From assembly GCA_024638965.1 (NCBI GenBank), contig JAHEJI010000014.1, positions 1 to 50,743 on the forward strand: DNA of 50,743 nucleotides, written 5' to 3'. Under the pieces are notes generated by a model that saw nothing but the letters and a program-made list of their open reading frames with translations, was not told the DNA's origin and did not search any database. The stretch comes from Planctomycetaceae bacterium. GTDB taxonomy: Bacteria > Planctomycetota > Planctomycetia > Pirellulales > Pirellulaceae. The translations under genes and the position numbers were made by a program. Shown here in pieces: positions 18,469 to 27,508 of this stretch (positions within the stretch are counted from its first letter, which is position 1; every line of letters begins with the position of its first letter).

Positions 18469-19866
18469 ATGGATGATCCCTTTACGATTGCTTCAATTGT
18501 CATCGCGCTCTCGGCGATGTTCGGTTACATTAACGTCCGATTTCTTAAGTTGCCCAATACGATAGGCCTGATGGTCATCGCAATTGTGTTTACGTTGGTG
18601 TTGTTTAGTAGCACGTTTTTTACTAATCGACTACTGAATGCGGCAGAAGATTTAATCCGTCATATCGACTTTGAATCCGTTTTGCTCGACGCGATGCTTG
18701 GTTTCCTGCTCTTTGCTGGCGCGCTACATACGAATTTCGATCAGTTGAGGGTCCAACGTTGGCCCATCCTTGTCTTTTCGACAGTAGGCGTGCTGGTTTC
18801 AACATTCTTGTGTGCGACTTTGACCTACTTCGGCTTTCGGTTGATTGGAATTGAACCGAAGTACATGCATTGCCTGTTGTTTGGCGCCCTGATTTCGCCT
18901 ACCGATCCGATCGCCGTGCTGGGAATTCTCAAGAAAGCGGGCGTCCCAAAAATACTTGAGACGAAAATTGTTGGCGAGTCGTTATTTAACGATGGCGTAG
19001 GCGTGGTCGTTTTTTTGACGCTGTTGGCGGTCGCAACCGCGACCCAGAAAGACGGCGGCGGCAAGATTGAAAAAGCGGCGGACAACGTTGCCGCAGTTGC
19101 CGAGGCGGATCATGAAGCTGCGGCGGATGAAGTTGCTCACGGAGAACCTGACGAAAATGGGCACGGAGCAGCAACGATTACCGGCGTACTTCGGCTATTC
19201 GGGCAGGAAGTGATCGGCGGTATTCTGCTTGGATTGATTCTTGGTTACTGCACTTTTTTGTTGTTGCGTTCAATTGACGACTACGAAATCGAAGTCATGA
19301 TCACGCTGGCGTGCGTGATGGGCGGTTACTCCCTCGCAATTTGGTTGGAGCTATCGGCGCCGCTGGCGATCGTTGTGGCCGGGCTGATTGTCGGAAACGA
19401 CACAGTCCGGGGAACAGCGATGTCTCGCCAAACTGAAGAATACGTCAACAAGTTTTGGGAACTCATGGACATGTTAATGAACAGCATTCTGTTCGTGCTG
19501 ATTGGACTTGAACTGCTGGTCATCACCTTTAACCTGGATTTTTGTTACGCTGCTTTGATGGCCATCCTCATCGTCCTTTTTTCGCGTTTCTTTTCGCTGT
19601 TGGTACCCGTCCGATTCTTTGCGAAGAAACTGGACTTTGTGCCTCACACAACCACGATTATGACCTGGGGTGGTTTACGAGGCGGTATTTCGATTGCATT
19701 AGCGTTGAGTCTCCGCCCCGAAATGAACCGTGATTTGTTTTTGACGGTGACTTATGGCGTCGTTGTGTTCTCGATTATCGTGCAGGGTTTAACGGTCGGT
19801 ACAATGGCCAGGAGACTTATCGGCAGCGAACATATGGAAGAGGCTGCACAAAAAACCGGACACTGA
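18469..19866 (+). CDS. Na+/H+ antiporter of the CPA1 (NhaP/NHE) family
   Basis: This 465-residue polytopic membrane protein has about 12 helices. The cation-binding region reads GESLFNDGVGVVVF with the Asn-Asp pair near residue 174, the CPA1 hallmark. The preceding SPTDPIAVLGILKKAGVPK and later TTTIMTWGGLRGGISIALAL blocks are also standard. An insert of about 45 residues near 185-235 is rich in Ala, Asp, Glu and His. It should lie outside the membrane and may sense pH or cations. The protein should exchange sodium or potassium for protons across the inner membrane. No ribosome site stands out before ATG 18469. It ends 55 bp from the convergent pseudouridine synthase gene. Confidence 0.94.
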   Translation: MDDPFTIASIVIALSAMFGYINVRFLKLPNTIGLMVIAIVFTLVLFSSTFFTNRLLNAAEDLIRHIDFESVLLDAMLGFLLFAGALHTNFDQLRVQRWPILVFSTVGVLVSTFLCATLTYFGFRLIGIEPKYMHCLLFGALISPTDPIAVLGILKKAGVPKILETKIVGESLFNDGVGVVVFLTLLAVATATQKDGGGKIEKAADNVAAVAEADHEAAADEVAHGEPDENGHGAATITGVLRLFGQEVIGGILLGLILGYCTFLLLRSIDDYEIEVMITLACVMGGYSLAIWLELSAPLAIVVAGLIVGNDTVRGTAMSRQTEEYVNKFWELMDMLMNSILFVLIGLELLVITFNLDFCYAALMAILIVLFSRFFSLLVPVRFFAKKLDFVPHTTTIMTWGGLRGGISIALALSLRPEMNRDLFLTVTYGVVVFSIIVQGLTVGTMARRLIGSEHMEEAAQKTGH

Positions 19867-19921
19867 ATTCTCTTGAAGCCAGAAGTAAGCTGAAATCTCA
19901 TGAATTCAGCTGCGAGTTGTT

Positions 19922-20839
19922 TTAACCGCCTCGAAGGAACTTCTTCATCGGAGTTGGCAATTCACTCGTATACGTAACTTCCTGGCCGCTGTCGGGGTGA
20001 ACGAACGTCAAAGAAATTGCGTGCATGGCCAGCCGCTTTCGTTGCCATCGCTCGTGTGGGTGTTGCGAATCTCCATAGCGAGGATCGCCAAGAACCTTGT
20101 GGCCGGCTTCAAACAGGTGAACTCGCCCTTGATGCCGTCGCGCCGTCACCAATTCCACTTCGATGCAGGTCGCATCTTTCATCCGCTTCAAGACTTTGAA
20201 TTTGGTAATGGCGTGAACACCGTTCTGTTCGTCTTGGATGGAATACCGATTCAAGTTTTTGTGGGTTGCCAGGTAGGACTCGATCGTGCCCGAATCTTGT
20301 TTTACAACGCCATGCACAATCGCGACAAAGACCAGTTTGGGCTGATCACTGCTAAATTGCACTCTTAGTTCTTTCGCGGCATCCGGTGTTTTGCCAAATA
20401 CCATCACGCCACTGACTCCTCGATCGAGACGGTGAATCAATAAAGCTTCATGGTTTTTTTTCTTGCGACTTAGATAAAATGTAACGCGTTCGACCAAAGT
20501 GTTTGGTTCTTTTTTTTTCGTTGGAACCGATAATACTCCCGCAGCCTTGTTGATGACAAGCATGTGTTCGTCTTCGTGAACGATTTCAAATGTTCGATCG
20601 CTCCAGGGCCGTTTCCTGGCCGAATAGCCTTGGTGCGGATCGTATGTGACAAGGACTGAGTCACCGACGCTAACGCGAGTTGCGGGGTCAGCACACGGAA
20701 GTTCGTTAAGACTTACGCAGCCATGTGCGAATAGTCCTTTCAACTTGCTCCGAGAAAGTTCGACAAGGGTTCGAACGAAAAGATCGATTCGACCAACCTG
20801 TTCTTCTGACACCTCGCCTTGAACCGTCGTTATCGCCAT
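19922..20839 (-). CDS. RluA-family pseudouridine synthase
   Basis: This 305-residue enzyme converts uridine to pseudouridine in rRNA or tRNA. The catalytic Asp139 is in LIHRLDRGVSGVMVFG. An S4-like N-terminal domain (residues 15-65, VRTLVELSRSKLKGLFAHG) is present, as is usual in RluC/RluD. The C-terminus has GRVHLFEAGHKVLGDPRYGD and MHAISLTFVHPDSGQEV. The Arg-Gly in HQGRVH replaces the more common TGRTHQIRVH, so this is a divergent subfamily. It is followed at 27 bp by a PQQ-like protein gene on the same strand upstream, which may be co-transcribed. Target sites cannot be inferred. Confidence 0.92.
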   Translation of the reverse strand: MAITTVQGEVSEEQVGRIDLFVRTLVELSRSKLKGLFAHGCVSLNELPCADPATRVSVGDSVLVTYDPHQGYSARKRPWSDRTFEIVHEDEHMLVINKAAGVLSVPTKKKEPNTLVERVTFYLSRKKKNHEALLIHRLDRGVSGVMVFGKTPDAAKELRVQFSSDQPKLVFVAIVHGVVKQDSGTIESYLATHKNLNRYSIQDEQNGVHAITKFKVLKRMKDATCIEVELVTARRHQGRVHLFEAGHKVLGDPRYGDSQHPHERWQRKRLAMHAISLTFVHPDSGQEVTYTSELPTPMKKFLRGG

Positions 20840-20865
20840 TTACCTGTGGCCTTCAAAATCGGTCG

Positions 20866-22200
20866 TTACTTCGCCAGCGAGATGCACACGATTTCTTTGT
20901 CGTTTCGGGCAAAAACGCATTTGTTGGCGAACGCCGGATGACTCCAAACGACTTTTCGTCCGCTCGTGGAACTGGTTGGGTCAAGCATTTTGGTTCGACC
21001 GAGCTCTTCAAATCCCGCAGGTGACATTTTGGCCAGGATCAATTCGCCGACCTCGTTGACGAGAAAGTATTTGTCACCGTTTTTGACGATGAAGCCGGTC
21101 GTCGACGAAAGTGGACGACCGTTGGCAGTCGTGGCAAGCGATTCCCAAACGCGTTCACCTGATAAAAGTTCGATGCAGCGCAGTTGACCCTTTACGTCGA
21201 CACCATAGATGTGCCCGTCGACGATAATTGGCGGATTGTGATCGGGGTGTATTCCTCTATTTCGCCAAACTTCTTTCGCGGTGGGCTTGTCTGCATCAAG
21301 TTTCAACAATAACGATTCGCCCTGTAGTGCTGTCGTTAACAAATAATCCCCATGTTTGACGGGAGCGATGATTGACATTTCGTACGCCGGGTTGAGGTCG
21401 AAAGACCAATAAACCTCGCCAGTGGCCGGGTTGAGACTGTTAAGAGACTTTGCGTGCCAAATCAAAAGTTGGTCCACACCACCGGCATTAATCATCGTCG
21501 GAGGACAATAGCCCTGATCTTTTGCCGACAGGGCTCGCCATTTTTCTGTTCCACTTGTTTTGTCGAAGGCAACGGCAACGCTCCCTTTGCCACCAACAAG
21601 ACAATAAAGCATATCGCCATGAATTAGTGGATGGGCCGCAAAGCCCCACATGGGTGCTTCTTCGAGGTCGTATTCTTCTTTCAAATCCTTGGCCCAAACG
21701 ACTTCACCTTTGTCGACCGTCAAGCAATTCAGATGTCCTTCAGCACCGAGAGTATATACGTGGTTTCCGTCTACCGTTGGCGTAGCTCGCGGGCCAAACG
21801 CATAGGAAATGCTGTAGTCACAGGGGTATTCATGTTTCCAGATTACTTTTCCAGTTGTCGCATCCAAACAAAGAACTCTTTCGGTACCCTTCAGTTTACT
21901 TCTTCTGCCCGGATTCGGGCGGTTGTCGCCTTTCGATTTCACGTAGTCCGTAACGAAGACGCGATTGCCGACCACCGCGGGACCGGCGTAGCCACCGGCG
22001 ATAGGCGTTTTCCAGAGCACTTTGGCTTCCTTGGGGAATTCGTCGACGATCCCGGTTTCGGACCAGACACTGTCGCGATTATTGCCAAGCCATTGGCTCC
22101 AATCGTCTGCCCAAACAGGAGTCGACGAGGATAAAACGAATCCAAAACACAAACTTGCTACGGCGATGTATGCCAACGGATTCAGTTGATGAGTTCTCAT
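20866..22200 (-). CDS. PQQ-like beta-propeller secreted protein
   Basis: This 444-residue protein is a beta propeller of the PQQ-binding-like repeat type, common in planctomycetes. A signal peptide ends with VWA near residue 31. The first blade reads DWSQWLGNNRDSVWSETGIV. Blades with TGKVIWKHEYP, KGEVVWAKDL and TGEVYWSFDL follow the A-x-D-x-x-T-G-x-x-x-W pattern. No c-type haem motif or dehydrogenase active-site pair is obvious, so it probably binds or scaffolds rather than oxidises. ATG at 22200 is preferred because the signal peptide starts there; the longer frame to 22230 adds ten residues. Convergent and same-strand spacing suggests co-transcription with the pseudouridine synthase. Confidence 0.9.
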   Translation of the reverse strand: MRTHQLNPLAYIAVASLCFGFVLSSSTPVWADDWSQWLGNNRDSVWSETGIVDEFPKEAKVLWKTPIAGGYAGPAVVGNRVFVTDYVKSKGDNRPNPGRRSKLKGTERVLCLDATTGKVIWKHEYPCDYSISYAFGPRATPTVDGNHVYTLGAEGHLNCLTVDKGEVVWAKDLKEEYDLEEAPMWGFAAHPLIHGDMLYCLVGGKGSVAVAFDKTSGTEKWRALSAKDQGYCPPTMINAGGVDQLLIWHAKSLNSLNPATGEVYWSFDLNPAYEMSIIAPVKHGDYLLTTALQGESLLLKLDADKPTAKEVWRNRGIHPDHNPPIIVDGHIYGVDVKGQLRCIELLSGERVWESLATTANGRPLSSTTGFIVKNGDKYFLVNEVGELILAKMSPAGFEELGRTKMLDPTSSTSGRKVVWSHPAFANKCVFARNDKEIVCISLAK

Positions 22201-22589
22201 TATTAATTCTCTGTAAGTCAAGTATTGCATTCGTTGCGGCCACGATTCGCCAAGAGGCCCATCCTGTTAATGGAGCAGGAAATTATTGTCCTGCAATGGG
22301 TGAGATCGGGACGTTGGCGAAAGTTCGGCGAAGAATGGGCGCAACTTAATGTGATTTGTTTCACGGACCTTCCGGATGTAGAAGCACAATGCTCAACGCG
22401 TTTGCTTTGACTGATGACTTAGTTCGTCTTTCGCATCAGACGCTGGAATCGCTTGCGATTCGATAGTAGCAACAATTGTCTCAATTGTTCCGCCAGCGAC
22501 GCTGGCACCTGCTCAAACAATTGGGACAATTGTCGCTACATTGGGCGGCTTTCGCCGCCAAAAAGTGCGAAAGTCGAACTTAGACGCCT
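22201..22589. other. Spacer with an inverted repeat
   Basis: This 389-bp gap holds the inverted repeat at 22466-22539. I see no coding frame with support. Confidence 0.5.
22466..22539. repeat. 24-bp inverted repeat built from CAATTG units
   Basis: The left arm GTAGCAACAATTGTCTCAAT-TGTT (22466-22489) pairs with the right arm 22516-22539 at 22 of 24 positions. The loop itself contains CCAGCGACGCTGG, which can fold separately. Each arm matches the motif at 15328-15352, so this is a dispersed palindromic element. It sits between two minus-strand genes, downstream of the small membrane-protein gene at 22590. Confidence 0.7.
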
Positions 22590-22922
22590 TTAATCCTTCA
22601 GTAGATTGTCAACGGTTGAATCGTCGACCGGCGGCTGGGTACCGATGATTCCTTCTTCTCGCAATTGGTCAACGATTTCGTCGGGCAAGTTTCGGGCGCC
22701 GATCGCTTTGTGGATCGTACCTAGCTTTCTTTCGATCTTATCCAGGCGTTTGGACTGGTCGTCGCTGGCATTGCAAAGCGACCCGCAAATAATTGAAATG
22801 ATCCCAAGCAGTGCGGGGCCGATCGCGACCAATCCTGCTTCTACGAAGACGATCACGCCGACTACAATCATGCCAAGTCCACCGTAAATGCCGATCATGC
22901 CTAGCAGTTTCATCGTTTGCAC
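22590..22922 (-). CDS. Small membrane protein of unknown function
   Basis: This 110-residue protein has two hydrophobic helices (about residues 6-27 and 29-48, Gly- and Ile-rich), then a soluble tail. The tail holds a charged helix (SKRLDKIERKLGTIHKAIGA) and ends acidic. GTG at 22922 is used; AAGGA lies ten bases upstream. ATG at 22913 is an alternative. The LDKIERKL segment looks coiled-coil forming. No family is recognised. It lies 149 bp from the divergent ABC-F gene. Confidence 0.6.
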   Translation of the reverse strand: MQTMKLLGMIGIYGGLGMIVVGVIVFVEAGLVAIGPALLGIISIICGSLCNASDDQSKRLDKIERKLGTIHKAIGARNLPDEIVDQLREEGIIGTQPPVDDSTVDNLLKD

Positions 22923-23071
22923 CGCATCGATATCCTTGAATGTGTAAACAAAGTGTAACGAGAATCAGTATTCTACGGTCTTATTATGTGACTTGCAAAA
23001 AATCACCATTGACGGCCCGATATCACACTTTTTAGACTTTTTGTTTTCACTCACTCGCATCTCGCTCAACC

Positions 23072-24862
23072 GTGGCTGTATTAATTCAGATCCGTGACGC
23101 TCACAAGAGCTACGGGGATCAAATCCTTCTCGACGGCGCCGAAGCATCTATTGTCGAGGATGTAAAACTTGGTTTCGTCGGTCGAAATGGTGCCGGCAAA
23201 TCGACATTGCTGAGAATAATTCTTGGTGAGGAAGACCTTGATTCGGGTGAAATCATCAAACACCCGAGCCTTCGCGTCGGATATTTGCGTCAACATGATC
23301 CTTTCGAAAAAAACGAATCCGCGCTCGATTTTTTGATCCGGGACAGCGGGCAGCCTGACTGGAAATGCGGTGAAGTTGCGGGCAAATTTGAACTGAAGGG
23401 TCCTTATCTCAATGGTCCTGTTTCGGAACTTTCCGGAGGTTGGCAAACCAGAGTGAAACTGGCGGCGTTGCTGCTTCACGAGCCAAACCTGCTGTTGCTT
23501 GACGAGCCAACCAACTTTTTGGATTTGCGAACCCAGATTTTGCTCGAACATTTTTTGCGCACTTTACGCGCTGCGTGCCTGGTCGTTTCTCACGATCGCG
23601 CCTTCTTGACACAGACTTGTGAACAGACCATGGATTTGTCCCGGGGGAAATTGACCGTTTATCCAGGAAAGATCGCTGGGTTTCTTGAGTATCAGAAAGA
23701 TCGCCGTGAACATGATCGGCGGGTCAACGCGACCGTGCTCGCCAAGCAGAAACAATTGCAAAAATTTATCGACAAAAACCGCGCCGGGGCTAACACGGCC
23801 AGCCAGGCCCGCTCAAAACAGAAACAGCTTGAACGACTCGAGCTTACCGAAATTGCAGCGGACGAAGCGACGGCTCGTATCCGAGCTCCGGTTGTGAATC
23901 CTCGACAGGGGCCAGCTCTTCGCTGTTACGACTTGAAAATCGGTTATCCGGATCACGAAGTGGCAGACCAAGTCAATCTTGAAATTGAACATGGTCAACG
24001 GGCTGCGATTGTCGGTGACAACGGAGAGGGCAAAACGACATTGCTGCGAACGCTTGTGGGTTCACTGGATACATTGGGCGGCGAAATCAAGTGGGGATAC
24101 GGATGTGAGATTGGGACATATGCACAACACGTGTATTCGACTCTCCCTGAAAATCGAACGCTCCTGGACTATCTTGAGTATCAAGCGAATTCAGGCACGA
24201 CGCATCAGGATATTCTTGGCGTCGCGGGGGCGTTGTTGTTTCGCGATGATCATGTGAAGAAAAAAATCGCTGTGCTTTCAGGCGGCGAACGTGCGAGGCT
24301 TTGCATGGCGGGTCTGTTGTTGGGGACCTACAACGTCCTGGTTCTCGATGAACCTGGTAATCATCTCGACGTGGAAACCGTTGAAGCGCTCGCCAACGCA
24401 CTGCTTAACTATAAGGGGACGGTACTGTTTACCAGCCACGACCGACACTTCATGAGTCGAATTGCGACCAACATCGTGGAGGTGCGGGACGGCTGTGCGA
24501 AGAATTACCTGGGAGATTACGAAACTTATCTGTATGCGATCAACCAAGAAATTGACGATGGAGAACGTGCCAGGGCAGGAAGTTTGCGCAAACATTCGAC
24601 CTCTTCAGTTAATGTGCCGCAAGCCAAAACCACCGGAAACAGGGATCTTCAGAAAGAACATCGCAGACGGCGAAAAGAAATAAAAAACATCGAGAAAAAA
24701 ATCGCTCGCCTGGATGATGAAAAAAAGGAGCTTAACAAGCGATTGATGGAAACCACGGATGCGGACGAAGCATTGAAACTCCATACCGAATTCACGACCG
24801 TTTCAGCTCAACTGAACGAAACCGAAGATCGTTGGTTGGAACTGACCGAAGAGATTGAGTGA
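23072..24862 (+). CDS. ABC-F family ATPase, Uup/YheS-like
   Basis: This 596-residue protein has two ABC domains and no membrane part. The first domain has GRNGAGKSTLLR (residues 37-48), signature LSGGWQTRVKLAAL and Walker B LLLLDEPTNFLDL. The second has GDNGEGKTTLLR, LSGGERARLCMAGL and VLVLDEPGNHLDV. The C-terminus (about 515-596) is a Lys/Glu-rich coiled coil like that of Uup. An Arg/Lys-rich linker follows the first ATPase domain, as in ribosome-binding ABC-F proteins. Members rescue stalled or misassembled ribosomes or give antibiotic resistance; here housekeeping is more likely. GTG at 23072 is the start; no ribosome site is visible. It converges with the next gene, leaving 3 bp between stops. 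Confidence 0.94.
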   Translation: MAVLIQIRDAHKSYGDQILLDGAEASIVEDVKLGFVGRNGAGKSTLLRIILGEEDLDSGEIIKHPSLRVGYLRQHDPFEKNESALDFLIRDSGQPDWKCGEVAGKFELKGPYLNGPVSELSGGWQTRVKLAALLLHEPNLLLLDEPTNFLDLRTQILLEHFLRTLRAACLVVSHDRAFLTQTCEQTMDLSRGKLTVYPGKIAGFLEYQKDRREHDRRVNATVLAKQKQLQKFIDKNRAGANTASQARSKQKQLERLELTEIAADEATARIRAPVVNPRQGPALRCYDLKIGYPDHEVADQVNLEIEHGQRAAIVGDNGEGKTTLLRTLVGSLDTLGGEIKWGYGCEIGTYAQHVYSTLPENRTLLDYLEYQANSGTTHQDILGVAGALLFRDDHVKKKIAVLSGGERARLCMAGLLLGTYNVLVLDEPGNHLDVETVEALANALLNYKGTVLFTSHDRHFMSRIATNIVEVRDGCAKNYLGDYETYLYAINQEIDDGERARAGSLRKHSTSSVNVPQAKTTGNRDLQKEHRRRRKEIKNIEKKIARLDDEKKELNKRLMETTDADEALKLHTEFTTVSAQLNETEDRWLELTEEIE

Positions 24863-24865
24863 GTC

Positions 24866-25489
24866 CTACATTCGCTCAAGTACAAAATAGGCGACCGGGA
24901 TTTGTAGAGGCCCAAAGTTTGCAGTTGCCCGACCCAAAAGATGGTTGTCATCAATTTTGACCACTTTGTCAACGATTAATCGCACAGGATCAAATTTACG
25001 ATTTCGCCCTCGGCGATACGAAAACACAACTCCGTGTTTGAAGGTTCCCGTACCCTTCGGTGGTTCAATTGCGAACTTACCGCGTCGTTGCAGTTGACCA
25101 TTAAATCCATCGGCTTTTGGCTCCCAACCCAGACTTCGGAGGTGGCAATTATCGAGTTGATGAACCATGATGTTATCACCCGAAATTGCGCACCCATCCG
25201 GTGTTATTTCTTTGATAAACTGTTTATAGCCAACCAGTTCGACAATTCCCTTGTTGACCCCGCGCCAGTTTCCAACGAGTTCTGCTTCCGTTGGAGTCGA
25301 ACCGTTGACGAACATCCGACGATAATCGACCAATCGAAAATGGCTGGTGTTCATGATGTCCACACTGGGTGACGTGGATTCGGCAGTTTCCGACCGGAAC
25401 GTAACAGCCTGGCCGCTCAATTTCGCGGGCAGCCCAAGCACCAGCAACAAAGAAAATGTGACGGCAAAACGAATCATCATCTGAAGCAT
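24866..25489 (-). CDS. Secreted protein of unknown function
   Basis: This 207-residue protein has a signal peptide (IRFAVTFSLLLVLGLPAKL, cut near residue 26). The rest includes FRLVDYRRMFVNGSTP, TEAELVGNWRGVNKG and a C-terminal half with FKHGVVFSYRRGRNRKFD, ending in VAYFVLERM. The ELVGNWRGVNKG segment and barrel-like strand pattern resemble small lipocalin-like beta proteins, but this is a guess. Three ATGs (25489, 25480, 25477) are possible starts. It converges with the ABC-F gene; only 3 bp separate the stop codons. Probably periplasmic. Confidence 0.7.
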   Translation of the reverse strand: MLQMMIRFAVTFSLLLVLGLPAKLSGQAVTFRSETAESTSPSVDIMNTSHFRLVDYRRMFVNGSTPTEAELVGNWRGVNKGIVELVGYKQFIKEITPDGCAISGDNIMVHQLDNCHLRSLGWEPKADGFNGQLQRRGKFAIEPPKGTGTFKHGVVFSYRRGRNRKFDPVRLIVDKVVKIDDNHLLGRATANFGPLQIPVAYFVLERM

Positions 25490-25676
25490 CCAAAACTTGC
25501 AAAAGTGGCGACTAACTGTCTTCTTAATCGTATTTCGGCGATTTCAACATCAATTCACATCCAACCATCGGAGAACGAATTGGCATTCTGAAAGACGGCC
25601 TTGTTAATTTGCAGCGATTCTTCGGAATGCGAAGTTGCTATCACGCGGATCTGACTGCAGTTCCTATTTCGTAAAC

Positions 25677-25710
25677 AAAAAAAGCCCTCCATGTTCGATC
25701 ATGGAAGGCT
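25677..25710 (-). terminator. Rho-independent terminator of the TadG-TadE cluster
   Basis: On the minus strand AGCCTTCCATG and CATGGAGGGCT pair with one mismatch around a 6-base loop, followed by seven Ts. It lies 30 bp after the stop of the vWA gene at 25740. Confidence 0.85.
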
Positions 25711-25739
25711 TGTTGAGTACGGTGTTTCAATTCAGCGAC

Positions 25740-27059
25740 TTACTTGATCAAAGTGACGCCTGCGCCGTTTGCCAGATCCTTGAAAATGATCACGAGGCTG
25801 TTAACGTCCGTCGCGTGATGATGTTCGCCGTCTCCGATTGCGGCGATCGTCGCCATTGGCGCTTGATCGGCGCCGTCGCCGAATGTGACGGTGTAGATCA
25901 AGAGTTCCGGATGAGCCGTCTTCACATCAGTTGCGGTAACAATTGGATCTCCGTCTTGATTGTGCCTTCCATCGGTCATCAAAATGAGAACAGGTGTTGC
26001 AAACGTCCGGCGTCCAGGTCCAAACAGAATCTCGACTCCTTTTTCAATTCCCGCGACGATGTTTGTGCTTCCCAGGCGGCGCATCCCCATGTAGTTCAGG
26101 TCGAAATTTACGTAATTGGTCGTGTGGTCTTCCAATGCCGAAGCGTAACTTTCGGTACCCAAGGTTTCGCCGGATCCGACCAGTAAATTCCGCTCCGTGG
26201 TCGGAATCGTCGTCGTCGAAACTGACGTCGCACCCGATGTCAGTTTCACTCCGTCGACCGGATCGTCAGCGACTACCGAATACGTCGTCAACCCCAGCTG
26301 TTCAAACCCACGAGAATTGTCAATCTCTTCTCGAAACTTCAAGACAGCAAGTTTCAACGCCTGCATTCTGGATAGCTCCAACGTTGAGCCGGAGACTCTG
26401 AATTCCGTGTCCGGATAGTGTGCATCGTTCGAGTTATAAAGATCATCTTCGAGCTGATAGAGTCCAGTATCGTAATCTGCAATGTCGATTGTTCCAGCGT
26501 CGAAAGTAAGCATTGAAGTCGAGCGATCAAGTACCATGACCATGTCTCTTTCCGAGACCATCGCCGAGGCTGTTTCGGCGAGGCCAACTGTTTCGTTCGA
26601 CATAAATGCGCCGAAAACGACCGGAAAATTTTCAATGTTGGGAATGACGGTAACTGCATCAGTCGTTGCGTCTACCGATCCGCCCGGTCCGGCAACGAAG
26701 TCGACAGTGTTTGTGATTTCATTCTTTTCGCCTTTGCCAAATTGAATTTCAGTCGCCGTATTGAGTACAAGCGGTTGACCTGCGACCGTGTTCAACTGAG
26801 CGACCATATCAATCTCGGCACGAAGCAGGGTGTCTGTCAAACTGTGATTGGTTGCACTTCCAACGCTGCGCGACATTGCCTCCGCCCCTGCCCTTGCAGC
26901 CAGATCAGCGCTCGACTGAAGTTCGACTTGAGCCAATTGAATTCGTGCGATATCAATCGAAAATACGACGGCCATAAAAAGAATCGTCGTTAGGAGTAAG
27001 ATCAAGACAGCCGCAGCGCCGCGACGGTTAAGGTTTCTAGAGCAAGTTGGCGTTTTCAT
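25740..27059 (-). CDS. TadG-like pilus-assembly protein with vWA domain
   Basis: This 439-residue protein starts with a TadE/TadG-like N-terminus (RRGAAAVLILLLTTILFMAV, then QVELQSSADLAARAGAEAM), a hydrophobic helix that anchors it outside the inner membrane. A von Willebrand A domain follows with the metal site DRSTSM near residue 172 and LMTDGRH near residue 358. In this superfamily TadG is an accessory of Flp/Tad pili. ATG at 27059 has AGGA upstream; the longer frame to 27095 is less likely. It is the third gene of a tight minus-strand cluster with two TadE proteins; the terminator at 25677 ends the unit. Confidence 0.9.
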   Translation of the reverse strand: MKTPTCSRNLNRRGAAAVLILLLTTILFMAVVFSIDIARIQLAQVELQSSADLAARAGAEAMSRSVGSATNHSLTDTLLRAEIDMVAQLNTVAGQPLVLNTATEIQFGKGEKNEITNTVDFVAGPGGSVDATTDAVTVIPNIENFPVVFGAFMSNETVGLAETASAMVSERDMVMVLDRSTSMLTFDAGTIDIADYDTGLYQLEDDLYNSNDAHYPDTEFRVSGSTLELSRMQALKLAVLKFREEIDNSRGFEQLGLTTYSVVADDPVDGVKLTSGATSVSTTTIPTTERNLLVGSGETLGTESYASALEDHTTNYVNFDLNYMGMRRLGSTNIVAGIEKGVEILFGPGRRTFATPVLILMTDGRHNQDGDPIVTATDVKTAHPELLIYTVTFGDGADQAPMATIAAIGDGEHHHATDVNSLVIIFKDLANGAGVTLIK

Positions 27060-27098
27060 GATTTCGTTCCTGGAAGAGAGGGCGGGAGGAAGCAACGG

Positions 27099-27479
27099 CT
27101 ATTTTTTAATTTGCATTTCGGAAACAGCGCTTTTACCGGCAAAAATCCGGCTGCTAATCCAGGTGTTTTGATCAAATGGGACTTCGATCAAAACCCGGGA
27201 ATCGACGTCGTCTACGGTTGCCGTAATTTCGGGTGCGGAAATCAGGTACATGCCCAAGATATTTGTTGCATGAGTCTCCATATCAGTAGCGGTTGCACCA
27301 GGAAGCGTGCCGAGCCTGGCCGATTCAAACGCGGCGGTTTCGCTGACCTGCCGAATCATTTCGACTCGAGACCATTCCCATAAACCGAAAAAGAAAACGA
27401 GAATGACCGGCAGAACCATTGCCATTTCAACGGTTAAAGCACCCGTCCGACGTTTTAATGATTTTTTATTTGTTCTCAT
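27099..27479 (-). CDS. TadE-family protein
   Basis: This 126-residue minor pilin-like protein has the TadE pattern: RTGALTVEMAMVLPVILVFF, with the conserved Glu in the helix start, then the WEWSRVEMIRQ segment and an extracellular tail. ATG at 27479 follows GCGGAAAATCAAA. A TTG start at 27512 would overlap the upstream gene stop by four bases, a translational-coupling arrangement; both are possible. The gene is 39 bp from the TadG-like gene. TadE proteins anchor Flp pili or form pseudopilins. The secretion ATPase (CpaF/TadA) and platform genes are not in this window. Confidence 0.88.
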   Translation of the reverse strand: MRTNKKSLKRRTGALTVEMAMVLPVILVFFFGLWEWSRVEMIRQVSETAAFESARLGTLPGATATDMETHATNILGMYLISAPEITATVDDVDSRVLIEVPFDQNTWISSRIFAGKSAVSEMQIKK

Positions 27480-27508
27480 TTTGATTTTCCGCTGTTGACG
27501 AAGGCCCG

